IMG/VR virus record: IMGVR_UViG_3300045996_000689
Span: 1 to 26,994 of that record
Length of the DNA: 26,994 nt
Direction: 5' to 3' (one strand)
Source of the DNA: a virus
Of this stretch, positions 21,407-26,986 are shown piece by piece. Each line of letters opens with the position of its first letter. Position 1 is the stretch's first letter. Under the pieces are notes generated by a model that was given only the letters and a program-made list of their open reading frames with translations, was not told the origin of the DNA and did not search any database. The translations under genes and the position numbers were made by a program.

Positions 21407-21505
21407 CTAGTCCCACGTCGCGCCGCACTCGCAGCGCCACGCCCCGGAGCGCGTCCGGGCCATCATGTGGAGACGGAGTTGATGCCAGAGCCGTCGAGCC
21501 CGCAT
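21407..21505 (-). CDS. 32-aa Cys-containing miniprotein
   Basis: Minus-strand ATG at 21505 has GGGGGAGGA only 4 nt upstream, a strong ribosome binding site. The product is MRARRLWHQLRLHMMARTRS then GAWRCECGATWD: basic helix followed by a C-x-C pair. It lies between the repressor and the membrane genes, on the same strand. Function unknown; existence rests on the ribosome binding site and orientation. Confidence 0.5.
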   Translation of the reverse strand: MRARRLWHQLRLHMMARTRSGAWRCECGATWD

Positions 21506-21549
21506 CCGTTCCTCCCCCGAGTCTTGGGGTGACGCAAGCCGGGACGGCG

Positions 21550-21900
21550 TTACCCCATAGACGGCAGCGTACGCAGCGGGCTGTCCACAAGCAAACGGCG
21601 CTTCACTTCAGCAGCCAGCCGCTCGTTGGAGACCTCGGAGAGATCAGCGCGACCCGGAGGCCGGACACCTGCCTCGGCCTCAGTCAGGAAGCCCGCGACG
21701 ACGAAGGCCTCCAGTACCGGCCTCTCGTAGCCGAGCGCGAAGGCGCGGGCGCTCCTGGCGCTGACTGCCTGCGGCTCTTCCTTCCGCCACCGGCTGATCG
21801 TGCCCTGGTCGACGCCGGTCTTCGCTGAGATCTCTACCTGGCGGTCGTCGCCGACGACCCAGTTCACGTACTCGCACCACGTCATCACCTTGCTGCCCAT
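21550..21900 (-). CDS. Immunity repressor, HTH family
   Basis: This is a 116-aa protein; the ATG at 21900 is chosen over upstream TTG/ATG starts because GAGGAG lies 7 nt before it. The HTH is DRQVEISAKTGVDQGTISRWRKEEPQA (about residues 19-45), followed by SARSARAFALGYERPVLEAFVVAGFLT, the pattern of actinobacterial phage repressors. It is divergent from a rightward paralogue at 22134 with the operator region between. It probably represses the rightward early promoter and its own gene. It lacks an autocleavage domain, so induction may not use RecA cleavage. Confidence 0.8.
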   Translation of the reverse strand: MGSKVMTWCEYVNWVVGDDRQVEISAKTGVDQGTISRWRKEEPQAVSARSARAFALGYERPVLEAFVVAGFLTEAEAGVRPPGRADLSEVSNERLAAEVKRRLLVDSPLRTLPSMG

Positions 21901-21947
21901 GATCGTCTCCTCGGGGGTCACCATCGTCATGTCCGAGACGGTGCCCA

Positions 21948-21976
21948 ACTGTACTTGACGTCATGCATGCGGCACA
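21948..21976 (-). promoter_or_regulatory. Leftward promoter of the repressor unit
   Basis: On the minus strand TACAGT (complement of 21948-21953) is a good -10; a weak -35 TGTGCC lies 17 bp upstream (21971-21976). The start point would fall near 21941, giving a leader of about 40 nt to the ATG at 21900. Confidence 0.45.
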
Positions 21977-21980
21977 TGCA
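21964..21980. promoter_or_regulatory. Operator candidate TGCATG-N5-CATGCA
   Basis: A perfect 6-bp inverted repeat with a 5-bp centre lies over the -35 region of the leftward promoter. TGACGTCA (21956-21963), another palindrome, is adjacent. The half TGCATGCG recurs at 61-68 and 537-544. It is the most likely site for self-repression by the 21550-21900 product or its paralogue. Confidence 0.6.
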
Positions 21981-22004
21981 CAAGACCTAATTGTTGCCGA
22001 ACTA

Positions 22005-22033
22005 TTGCCGTACCACAGATGCGGTCATAACGT
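22005..22033 (+). promoter_or_regulatory. Rightward early promoter
   Basis: TTGCCG (22005-22010), exactly 17 bp, and TAACGT (22028-22033) form a fair promoter. CACAGATGCGGTCA (22014-22027) in its spacer matches the motif of the right-end repeats (CACAGATGCGATNT). The leader to the GTG at 22134 is about 95 nt. It would drive the Cro/Xis-like gene and the recombination operon. Confidence 0.5.
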
Positions 22034-22133
22034 CTTGACGACACCCCGACGGATGATCTCCAAGCCGCCCGGACCCCGCGACCCGGACCCGTCGGGCGTG
22101 TCTCTTCGCTACCCACCTGGAGGTGCAGTGCCC

Positions 22134-22490
22134 GTGACCCATGCTGCTCTGCACGACGACTTCAACGCCGCCTCGGTCACTCCTGACTGGCTCTCGTACC
22201 TCCGCTCCCTGGCCGGTGAGGCTGCCAGCCAGACGGCGATCAGCGAGCGAACCGGAGTGGACCTGTCCACCGTCAACCGCTGGTTCATGCGGCGTCAGCC
22301 TCCGAGCGCCCGCACTGTCGTCCAGGTCGCGCACGCCTACGGGGTGAACCCGATCGACGCGCTGATCGCGGCGGGCTACCTCGACCGCACCGACCTGGAC
22401 CTCCCGCCCGCACCGATGGTCAGCCCTCGGGACTTCGCGCTAGAGGACCTGCTCTACGAGATCTCCCGCCGCGCCCGCGAGCGCGACTGA
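22134..22490 (+). CDS. Cro- or Xis-like HTH protein, paralogue of the repressor
   Basis: This is a 118-aa protein. GTG at 22134 is chosen since GGAGG (22119-22123) lies 10 nt upstream. Its HTH, SQTAISERTGVDLSTVNRWFM, and the following SARTVVQVAHAYGVNPIDALIAAGYL align with the repressor block (ISAKTGVD...RW...SAR...AGFL). The two are divergent paralogues that likely compete for shared operators, as cI and Cro do. As it is the first early gene, it could also serve as excision factor for the serine integrase. C-terminal end is acidic/basic mixed with no further domain. Confidence 0.75.
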   Translation: MTHAALHDDFNAASVTPDWLSYLRSLAGEAASQTAISERTGVDLSTVNRWFMRRQPPSARTVVQVAHAYGVNPIDALIAAGYLDRTDLDLPPAPMVSPRDFALEDLLYEISRRARERD

Positions 22491-22510
22491 CCCGCACCAC
22501 ACCCACCCAC

Positions 22511-22536
22511 AGAGGACGCGCCCAGCGCGGACCTCT
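22511..22536 (+). terminator. Intergenic hairpin after the Cro-like gene
   Basis: AGAGG-A-CGCGC pairs with GCGCG-GA-CCTCT around a CCA loop, with a small bulge. It follows the stop codon by 20 nt and could reduce read-through into the recombination operon or protect the 3' end. No U-tract. Confidence 0.45.
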
Positions 22537-22561
22537 ACCCGACTACACCCTGGAGGCCTCC

Positions 22562-22729
22562 GTGCAGGAGCAGCCCATCTACGACGCCGTCGTCCGTGAC
22601 CACGACTTCGACCCGTCGACACTGATCCGATTCGACCTCGCAGCCTTCCTCGCCTCGCACAGGGGACCGACAGGCGTACCCGAGGGCAGCAGGCCTCGGA
22701 AGGGTGCCCGTCGTGTACGCCGCGCCTGA
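22562..22729 (+). CDS. Unknown small protein with basic tail
   Basis: This is a 55-aa protein: QEQPIYDAVVRDHDFDPS, LIRFDLAAFLASHRG, then an Arg/Lys-rich end (GSRPRKGARRVRRA). GGAGG lies 7 nt ahead of the GTG. First ORF of the recombination operon after the hairpin. The acidic N-half and basic C-tail suggest a partner-binding DNA protein, but no family is recognised. It overlaps the next gene by 17 nt. Confidence 0.55.
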   Translation: MQEQPIYDAVVRDHDFDPSTLIRFDLAAFLASHRGPTGVPEGSRPRKGARRVRRA

Positions 22730-22874
22730 CGAGCACGAGGAGGCTGCTGCAGCCGAGCGCCGCGAGGCAGACCTGATCGCCCGTGCGGTGGCACGCAGCA
22801 AGCCGCTGTCAGCAGAGGACCGCAGGCAGATCGTCAGCCTGCTCGCCCGACCCCGACGCCAGGGCGCGGCATGA
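22713..22874 (+). CDS. Unknown small helical protein
   Basis: This is a 53-aa protein. GTG at 22713 is preferred because GGAAGG (22698-22703) gives normal spacing; an upstream GTG at 22704 touches that site. The chain is one long charged helix (DEHEEAAAAERREADLIARAVARSK) and a second (SAEDRRQIVSLLARP). It is coupled by ATGA to the resolvase-like gene. Function unknown. Confidence 0.55.
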   Translation: MYAAPDEHEEAAAAERREADLIARAVARSKPLSAEDRRQIVSLLARPRRQGAA

Positions 22875-23221
22875 CGACGCTCTACGCGCAGGGCAAGCGG
22901 CGCGAGTACGCGGTGCGCGACAACATGATCCTCGCGGGCTGGACGCACGTCATGACGGCAGCAGGGTCGAAGGGTCCTGCTGATCTGATCCTGGCTCACC
23001 CGCAGCACGGGGTCGCGCTCGTCCAGGTCGGCACCGAGGGCAAGTTCATCGGCCCGTCTGCCCGTCGCACCCTGCTCGCGCTCGCAGATCTCTGCTCAGC
23101 CCTGCCGATCGTGGCGACCCCGATCCCTCGGCTCGGCATCCGCTACCGCGTGGTGACCCTGACCCCCGCGCAGTCGTGGCCCGTGTTCGACCCCGTCCAC
23201 GGCCTGGACCCGCGCCGATGA
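22871..23221 (+). CDS. Holliday-junction-resolvase-like PDDEXK protein, altered active site
   Basis: This is a 116-aa protein resembling the archaeal Hjc/phage resolvase fold: GKRREYAVRDNMILAGW with E12, then AAGSKGPADLI with D38, then the strand ALVQV. Phage relatives carry Q-V-K at this strand; here it reads Q52-V53-G54, and the nearest lysine is K58. The catalytic lysine is therefore missing or shifted. It may still bind junctions, be inactive, or use K58. It sits in the recombination operon upstream of the exonuclease and the ERF annealer. ATGA overlap at both ends. Confidence 0.7.
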   Translation: MTTLYAQGKRREYAVRDNMILAGWTHVMTAAGSKGPADLILAHPQHGVALVQVGTEGKFIGPSARRTLLALADLCSALPIVATPIPRLGIRYRVVTLTPAQSWPVFDPVHGLDPRR

Positions 23222-23448
23222 CACGGCGCGGACACCGACCCCAACGCGAGCGGCGTCGGTCGCTGGCTGAGGAGGCCGCCTACGACGACCCCGCCAACTA
23301 CGAGGAGACCATCGTGTCGCTGACTGCTGAGCCCATCTGTCCGGAGTGTGCGCAAGGGAAGCACGGCAACTGTGTCGGGCAGGCCTTCAACGACCTCGAC
23401 CAGATCGTGTCGTGCTACTGCCCGACCTGCGGTGCTGGCGATGCCTGA
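23218..23448 (+). CDS. Small zinc-binding protein
   Basis: This is a 76-aa protein: basic N-terminus (TRRGHRPQRERRRSL), then CPEC, GKHGNC and CYCPTC. The three Cys groups fit a zinc ribbon. The gene ends with GAGDA, 8 nt past the start of the exonuclease gene. It may be a DNA-binding helper for the recombination or replication set. No family is named. Confidence 0.65.
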   Translation: MTRRGHRPQRERRRSLAEEAAYDDPANYEETIVSLTAEPICPECAQGKHGNCVGQAFNDLDQIVSCYCPTCGAGDA

Positions 23449-24241
23449 GCCGGGGCTGTATGACGCTCTCCCGGAGGACGAGTACCACGCCGACCGGGAG
23501 AGCCTGTCGGTGTCAGGTGCGAAGGATCTCCTGCGGGCTCCTGCCCTATACCAGTGGCGGCTCGACCACGAGGAGCAGCGCGACTACTTCGACTTCGGCA
23601 GCGCCGCCCATGCTCACCTGCTGCAGACGGGTCGCGACGTGGAGCGCGTCGAGGCCGACGACTGGAGGTCCGCAGCCGCGAGGGCAGAGCGGGACCGCAT
23701 CCGCGACGAGGGCAAGATCCCCGTCCTGGCGAAGGAGTGGCAGCAGATCCAGGACATGGGTGAGGCGATCAGCCACCATCGCATGGCCTCGGCTCTCCTC
23801 AGCGACGGGCGACCTGAGGTCTCGGCCTACGCCGTGGACCCCGAGACGGGCATCCTGCGCCGTGGTCGCTTCGACTACCTGACTCCTGAGGTGGTCGTCG
23901 ACTACAAGACGACCGCGAGCGCTGAGCCCTCCGCGTTCGCCGCGTCCTGCGCCCGCTACGGCTACGACCAGCAGGCCGCGTGGTACTTGGACCTGTGCTC
24001 CCTGCTCGGGGAGGACCGCGACGGGTTCGCCTTCGTGGCCCAGGAGAAGACGGAGCCCTACCTCGTGGAGGTCTACAGCCTGGACGAGGCAGCCGAGGAG
24101 CGGGGACGTCGCCGCAACCGCCGCGCGCTCGACCGCTTCCAACACTGCCTGGAGACCGACCACTGGCCCGGGTACACCGACGCCGCGTTCACCGAGTTGA
24201 GCCTGCCGCGCTGGGCCATGTACGAGGAGGGCATGCGATGA
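23441..24241 (+). CDS. PDDEXK exonuclease (RecE/YqaJ-like)
   Basis: This is a 266-aa protein. The family start YDALPEDEYHADRESLSVSGAKDLL is followed by FGSAAHAHLLQ (N-terminal His motif), and the PD-(D/E)XK core RFDYLTPEVVVDYKT with D145, D154 and K156. The segment YDQQAAWYLDLC is the usual following helix. Such enzymes resect one strand of double-stranded DNA to leave tails for the annealing protein. ERF annealer is encoded immediately downstream with an ATGA overlap, the normal exo-annealase pair. The start at 23441 overlaps the zinc gene by 8 nt; earlier GTG codons are less likely. Confidence 0.85.
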   Translation: MPEPGLYDALPEDEYHADRESLSVSGAKDLLRAPALYQWRLDHEEQRDYFDFGSAAHAHLLQTGRDVERVEADDWRSAAARAERDRIRDEGKIPVLAKEWQQIQDMGEAISHHRMASALLSDGRPEVSAYAVDPETGILRRGRFDYLTPEVVVDYKTTASAEPSAFAASCARYGYDQQAAWYLDLCSLLGEDRDGFAFVAQEKTEPYLVEVYSLDEAAEERGRRRNRRALDRFQHCLETDHWPGYTDAAFTELSLPRWAMYEEGMR

Positions 24242-24978
24242 CGCTGACCGGAGAGATCGCAGCCGCGCTGGCAGGGTTCCAGGCCGAGATGCCGGTGATC
24301 CCCAACACCGAGGTCGCCCGCATCGAGACGCAGAGCGGAGGAGGCTACGGCTACCGCTACGCGTCCCTGGGCACCATGATGCCGATCGTCGCGCCGCTGC
24401 TCGCCAAGCACGGGCTGGCGTTCACATGCATGCCGACCAAGACCGAGGGCGGGCCGATGCTGGTCGGGGTCCTGCTGCACTCCTCGGGCGAGAGCCTGCA
24501 GGGCGAGTTGCCGATCACAGGCAGGAGCCCGCAGGAGATCGGCTCCTCGCTGACGTACGGACGGCGCTATCTGCTCTGCTGCCTGACGGGCATCGTGACC
24601 GATGACGATGATGACGGAAGCCTCGCTGAGCAGGCGGCGCGCGTACGACGCGGTCTGACCGTCGTTGAGGAGACGGCGAGGTCCTCAGGGCCACGAGTAC
24701 CTGAGCCACGCGCAGAGCCTCGCGCACGAGCCACGAGCGAGACGGAGGCTCCTGACCCTGCAGGCAGCCCTGCCCTCAACACCTCCTCAGCCCTGGCGAA
24801 GCGTATGTACGCCTCCATCCGGGACGCGGGGATCGGGAAGGACGACGTCCACACCTTCATGTCGGAGGCCGTCGGTCGCGAGATCACCTCCTCCAAGGAC
24901 CTGACGGAGGCCGAGGCGCGGCGCGTCCTGGACTACCTGCCGCAGCAGCCGCCTGTCGCACCCCCGGAGGAGACGTGA
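24238..24978 (+). CDS. erf: ERF-family single-strand annealing protein
   Basis: This is a 246-aa protein of the ERF superfamily. The N-terminal domain shows YRYASLGTMMPIVAPLLAKHGLAF, LLHSSGESLQGELPI, EIGSSLTYGRRYLLCCLTGIVTDDDDDG, the core family motifs. A Pro/Glu/Arg linker follows (PEPRAEPRARATSETEAP) and a short C-terminal domain (AKRMYASIRDAGIGKDDVHTFM). It anneals complementary strands exposed by the exonuclease, for circularisation and recombination. Coupled by ATGA upstream and GTGA downstream. Confidence 0.9.
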   Translation: MTLTGEIAAALAGFQAEMPVIPNTEVARIETQSGGGYGYRYASLGTMMPIVAPLLAKHGLAFTCMPTKTEGGPMLVGVLLHSSGESLQGELPITGRSPQEIGSSLTYGRRYLLCCLTGIVTDDDDDGSLAEQAARVRRGLTVVEETARSSGPRVPEPRAEPRARATSETEAPDPAGSPALNTSSALAKRMYASIRDAGIGKDDVHTFMSEAVGREITSSKDLTEAEARRVLDYLPQQPPVAPPEET

Positions 24979-25121
24979 AGCCCAAGCCCTGCAGGACCTG
25001 CCAGTGCGACTCGCCGTGCGTGCTGGGTGAGGCCTGGCTGGAGGAGCGGGACCGTGACAGCGACGAGGCAGCCGACCGCGCAGGGGACGAGTACGAACGG
25101 TGGCTCGACTCCCGATGGTGA
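24975..25121 (+). CDS. 48-aa Cys-rich acidic miniprotein
   Basis: KPKPCRTCQCDSPC near the N-terminus gives four Cys in ten residues, then an acidic tail (EERDRDSDEAADRAGDEYER). GTG at 24975 overlaps the ERF stop (GTGA), and its own stop overlaps the next start. It could bind zinc or a redox metal; coupling suggests a function with the ERF or zinc genes. Confidence 0.6.
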   Translation: MKPKPCRTCQCDSPCVLGEAWLEERDRDSDEAADRAGDEYERWLDSRW

Positions 25122-25354
25122 TCCACGACCTAATCGCCTGCCCGACGTGTCATGCGCGGCTCGACGAGTCCTGCCGCACGCGCTCAGGTCACACGACCAC
25201 GGAGCACCGCAGCCGCCTCGCAGGCAGGAGGTGCCCGTGCGGTGCTGCCCTCAGGCCTCGGCGTCGGCTCTGCGACTGGTGCCGGGATCGCTGCCTGCAG
25301 GAGGGCAAGAACGCCTACGGCAAGCGGCGTCGTGCTGCCAGACGGGAGGGCTGA
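25118..25354 (+). CDS. Phage zinc-finger protein, CRT-SG type
   Basis: This is a 78-aa protein. CPTCHARLDESCRTRSG-x5-H is the zinc motif found in many actinophage miniproteins; a second group, CPCG plus CDWCRDRC, follows, and a basic C-terminus (KRRRAARRE) ends it. The GTG at 25118 overlaps the previous stop; an ATG at 25115 is an alternative. A related gene lies at 26344. DNA binding is likely. Confidence 0.65.
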   Translation: MIHDLIACPTCHARLDESCRTRSGHTTTEHRSRLAGRRCPCGAALRPRRRLCDWCRDRCLQEGKNAYGKRRRAARREG

Positions 25355-25357
25355 GCG

Positions 25358-25690
25358 GTGGTCTGGTTCAAGGTGGACGACTCGTTCACGGATCACCCGA
25401 AGGTGGCTGCTGCAGGGAAGGCGGCGCTAGCCCTGTGGGTCCGTGCCGGTCCCTGGTCTGCGCGGCACCTCACCGACGGCTACGTGCCCGCGCACATGCT
25501 CTCCACCTTCGGCGGCAACCGTGCTGCTGCGAACGCCCTGGTGAAGGCGGGGCTGTGGACTGCTGAGCCTGACGGCGGCTATCGGTTCCACGACTGGGAC
25601 CAGTACAACCCGTCACGGGCCAAGGTCGAGGCAGACCGAGAGGCCACTGCAGATCGGGTGCGGAAGTGGCGAGAGCGCCAGCAGGAGTAA
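25358..25690 (+). CDS. DnaD/replisome-organiser-like N-terminal domain, short
   Basis: This is a 110-aa protein. VWFKVDDSFTDHPKVAAAGK is the family start; TDGYVPAHML and ALVKAGLWTAEPDGGYRFHDWDQYNPS follow. This is the winged-helix N-terminal domain of actinophage replication initiator proteins, which are normally longer. The ORF stops at TAA 25688-25690, but the same frame is open to 25832 and encodes a TPPPTRPDPTRP linker-like peptide. This linker type is common in longer relatives. Truncation, a nonsense change or sequencing error are options. GTG start with GGGAGGG upstream. Confidence 0.7.
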   Translation: MVWFKVDDSFTDHPKVAAAGKAALALWVRAGPWSARHLTDGYVPAHMLSTFGGNRAAANALVKAGLWTAEPDGGYRFHDWDQYNPSRAKVEADREATADRVRKWRERQQE

Positions 25691-25738
25691 CGCCGTTACA
25701 GCTCCGTGTGTAACGCGTTACGTACGCCGTTAGTAACG
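25688..25738. repeat. TAACG/CGTTA palindrome cluster (origin candidate)
   Basis: Six TAACG or CGTTA pentamers lie in 51 bp: TAACG-C-CGTTA (25688-25698), TAACGCGTTA (25711-25720) and CGTTA-G-TAACG (25728-25738). The spacing is about two helical turns between the first two and less than two for the third. The cluster sits just after the replication-initiator-like gene, where an origin would be expected. Part may also be the remnant of a coding linker. Confidence 0.55.
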
Positions 25739-25743
25739 CCGCC

Positions 25744-25773
25744 CCCGACCCGACCCGACCCGACCCGACCCGT
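25744..25773 (+). repeat. (CCCGA)5-CCCGT pentanucleotide array
   Basis: Five exact CCCGA units and one CCCGT run together. In the frame of the upstream gene they encode PTRPDPTRP. The rest of the gap 25691-25903 holds GGAGGT-rich sequence and the partial inverted repeat CCGAATCCGA (25836-25845) / TCGGAATCGG (25882-25891); no further gene was seen. Confidence 0.85.
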
Positions 25774-25903
25774 AGTAGGTACAGGAGGTCTCTCGTCTAC
25801 AGGAGCACAGGGCCTGGTGGTTGTGGATCCCTAGTCCGAATCCGAAAGACCGAACCGTGCGCGCGAGGCTCCGCCCCGCGATCGGAATCGGGAGGAGAGA
25901 ACG

Positions 25904-26347
25904 ATGAACGAGCACGAGATCGACACGATCGCTGCCACCCTGCACGTCCTCAGGCCTGACTGGCCCAGCGGGCAGATCCGCACGCTGATCCGTGACAACC
26001 TGCAGGACCGCCCGAGGCGTGACGTCCTGGTCGCGCTGACCTGGGTCGCGGGTGACACCAGCAGCCACACCCCGTACCGCGTCCTGGAGAACGGTCCCTG
26101 GTGGAAGGCAGCAGCAGCCGACCGCACGATGCATGACCCTGAGGCGCACACCGACCCCGGTCGTCTGTGCTCCACCTGCCTGCAGCCTGAAGCCCGCTGC
26201 CGCAGGGCGTGGTCAGGAGACCACGACTACGTGAGCGTCGAAGATCACCTGGCCTCGCTCGACGCCGAGGACCCGATGGAGAGATCCCTGCAGGTGCGGG
26301 ACCTGAAGCGGCTGATCGCCACGTTCGGGAAGGTGCCCGAGTCATGA
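25904..26347 (+). CDS. Unknown protein common in actinophage early regions
   Basis: This is a 147-aa protein. MNEHEIDTIAATLHVLRPDWPSGQIRTLI and NLQDRPRRDVLVALTWVAGD, then TPYRVLENGPWW, form a pattern seen in early regions of actinobacterial phages and prophages. A later C-x2-C (CSTCLQPEARCRR) may bind zinc. ATG at 25904 follows GGGAGGAGAG. Position after the initiator-like gene suggests a part in replication, but no function is established. It ends with an ATGA overlap. Confidence 0.7.
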   Translation: MNEHEIDTIAATLHVLRPDWPSGQIRTLIRDNLQDRPRRDVLVALTWVAGDTSSHTPYRVLENGPWWKAAAADRTMHDPEAHTDPGRLCSTCLQPEARCRRAWSGDHDYVSVEDHLASLDAEDPMERSLQVRDLKRLIATFGKVPES

Positions 26348-26580
26348 CCTGGTGGCGTGAGGTGGTGATCTCGTGGCCGTGCGAGACCTGCGGCGCAGGA
26401 CCAGGCGACCGATGCCGCACCACCTCAGGCACTGCGAAGTACGAGGCCCATGCCAGCCGCTCAGCCCTGGCCTCGGCTCACCGCTGGCACCTGCCCGAGG
26501 AGGAGTCCTGCCACCACTGCCTGGACAACCCGCCCCGAGGTCACACCTGCCCGCGCTGCAAGAGGAAGACGCCACCGTGA
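26344..26580 (+). CDS. Phage zinc-finger protein, CRT-SG type, second copy
   Basis: This is a 78-aa protein. Start at ATG 26344 (ATGA overlap) is preferred over upstream in-frame starts inside the previous gene. It carries CETCGAGPGDRCRTTSG-x6-H, related to the 25118 gene, and then CHHCLDNP and CPRCKRK as a second zinc site. The two zinc genes look like diverged duplicates. The GTGA overlap couples it to the HNH gene. Confidence 0.65.
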   Translation: MTWWREVVISWPCETCGAGPGDRCRTTSGTAKYEAHASRSALASAHRWHLPEEESCHHCLDNPPRGHTCPRCKRKTPP

Positions 26581-26870
26581 CCGACGTACGGCACACCGCA
26601 GCCTGGGCAGCAGCGAAGGTGGCATGGCAGCAGGTCATCGACCAGGGTCTGGTGGAGTGCGGCAGGTGCGGGCTACCCATCGCACCGATCCAGCCCTGGG
26701 ACCTGGGCCACCCGAAGGACCGACCGCATCACGCAGCACCGACCGACGCGTCAGTCATCCCGCACTGTCGGCCCGAGCACGTCCGCTGCAGCCGCAGAGC
26801 AGGAGCCCGCGAACGCAGAGCGGTGACCGCAGCCCGCATCATCGACGGCCAGGACGGGTGGCTCTGGTGA
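26577..26870 (+). CDS. HNH endonuclease-like protein
   Basis: This is a 97-aa protein. CGRCGLPI gives a first zinc pair, WDLGHPKD a possible H of the beta-beta-alpha metal site, and HCRPEHVRCSRRAGAR the second part. The family usually has C-N-R-x-A-G at the end of this motif; here it is C-S-R-R-A-G, so the Asn of HNH is replaced. In many cos-type phages a small HNH nuclease is encoded next to the packaging site and helps the terminase. Its location beside the right-end repeats fits this, if the ends join. Confidence 0.7.
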   Translation: MTDVRHTAAWAAAKVAWQQVIDQGLVECGRCGLPIAPIQPWDLGHPKDRPHHAAPTDASVIPHCRPEHVRCSRRAGARERRAVTAARIIDGQDGWLW

Positions 26871-26875
26871 TCCGC

Positions 26876-26950
26876 CACATCCCTTGCACAGATGCGATCT
26901 CACATCCCTTGCACAGATGCGATGTGACATCCCTTGTGGGGATGCGATGT
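26876..26950 (+). repeat. Three tandem 25-bp repeats at the right end
   Basis: Units at 26876-26900, 26901-26925 and 26926-26950 share ACATCCCTTG and GATGCGAT. The first two carry CACAGATGCGAT; the third has CCCTTGTGGGGATG, an inverted motif, and is the reverse complement of the core of the left-end 32-bp repeats. Likely protein-binding sites flanking a cos-like junction. Confidence 0.85.
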
Positions 26951-26959
26951 GAGACGACC

Positions 26960-26986
26960 GGCGGTTTTTCTGACGCGCGAACCGCC
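26960..26986. repeat. Terminal inverted repeat GGCGGTT/AACCGCC
   Basis: GGCGGTT (26960-26966) and AACCGCC (26980-26986) pair across 13 nt, 8 bp from the window end. A T-run (26965-26969) lies in the left arm. With the left-end palindromes it would flank the junction if the two ends are joined. Confidence 0.6.

Noticed and set aside
21006-21505. Toxin-antitoxin module
   Set aside because: The small membrane proteins could recall a type I toxin, but no antisense RNA promoter or antitoxin-like gene is visible.
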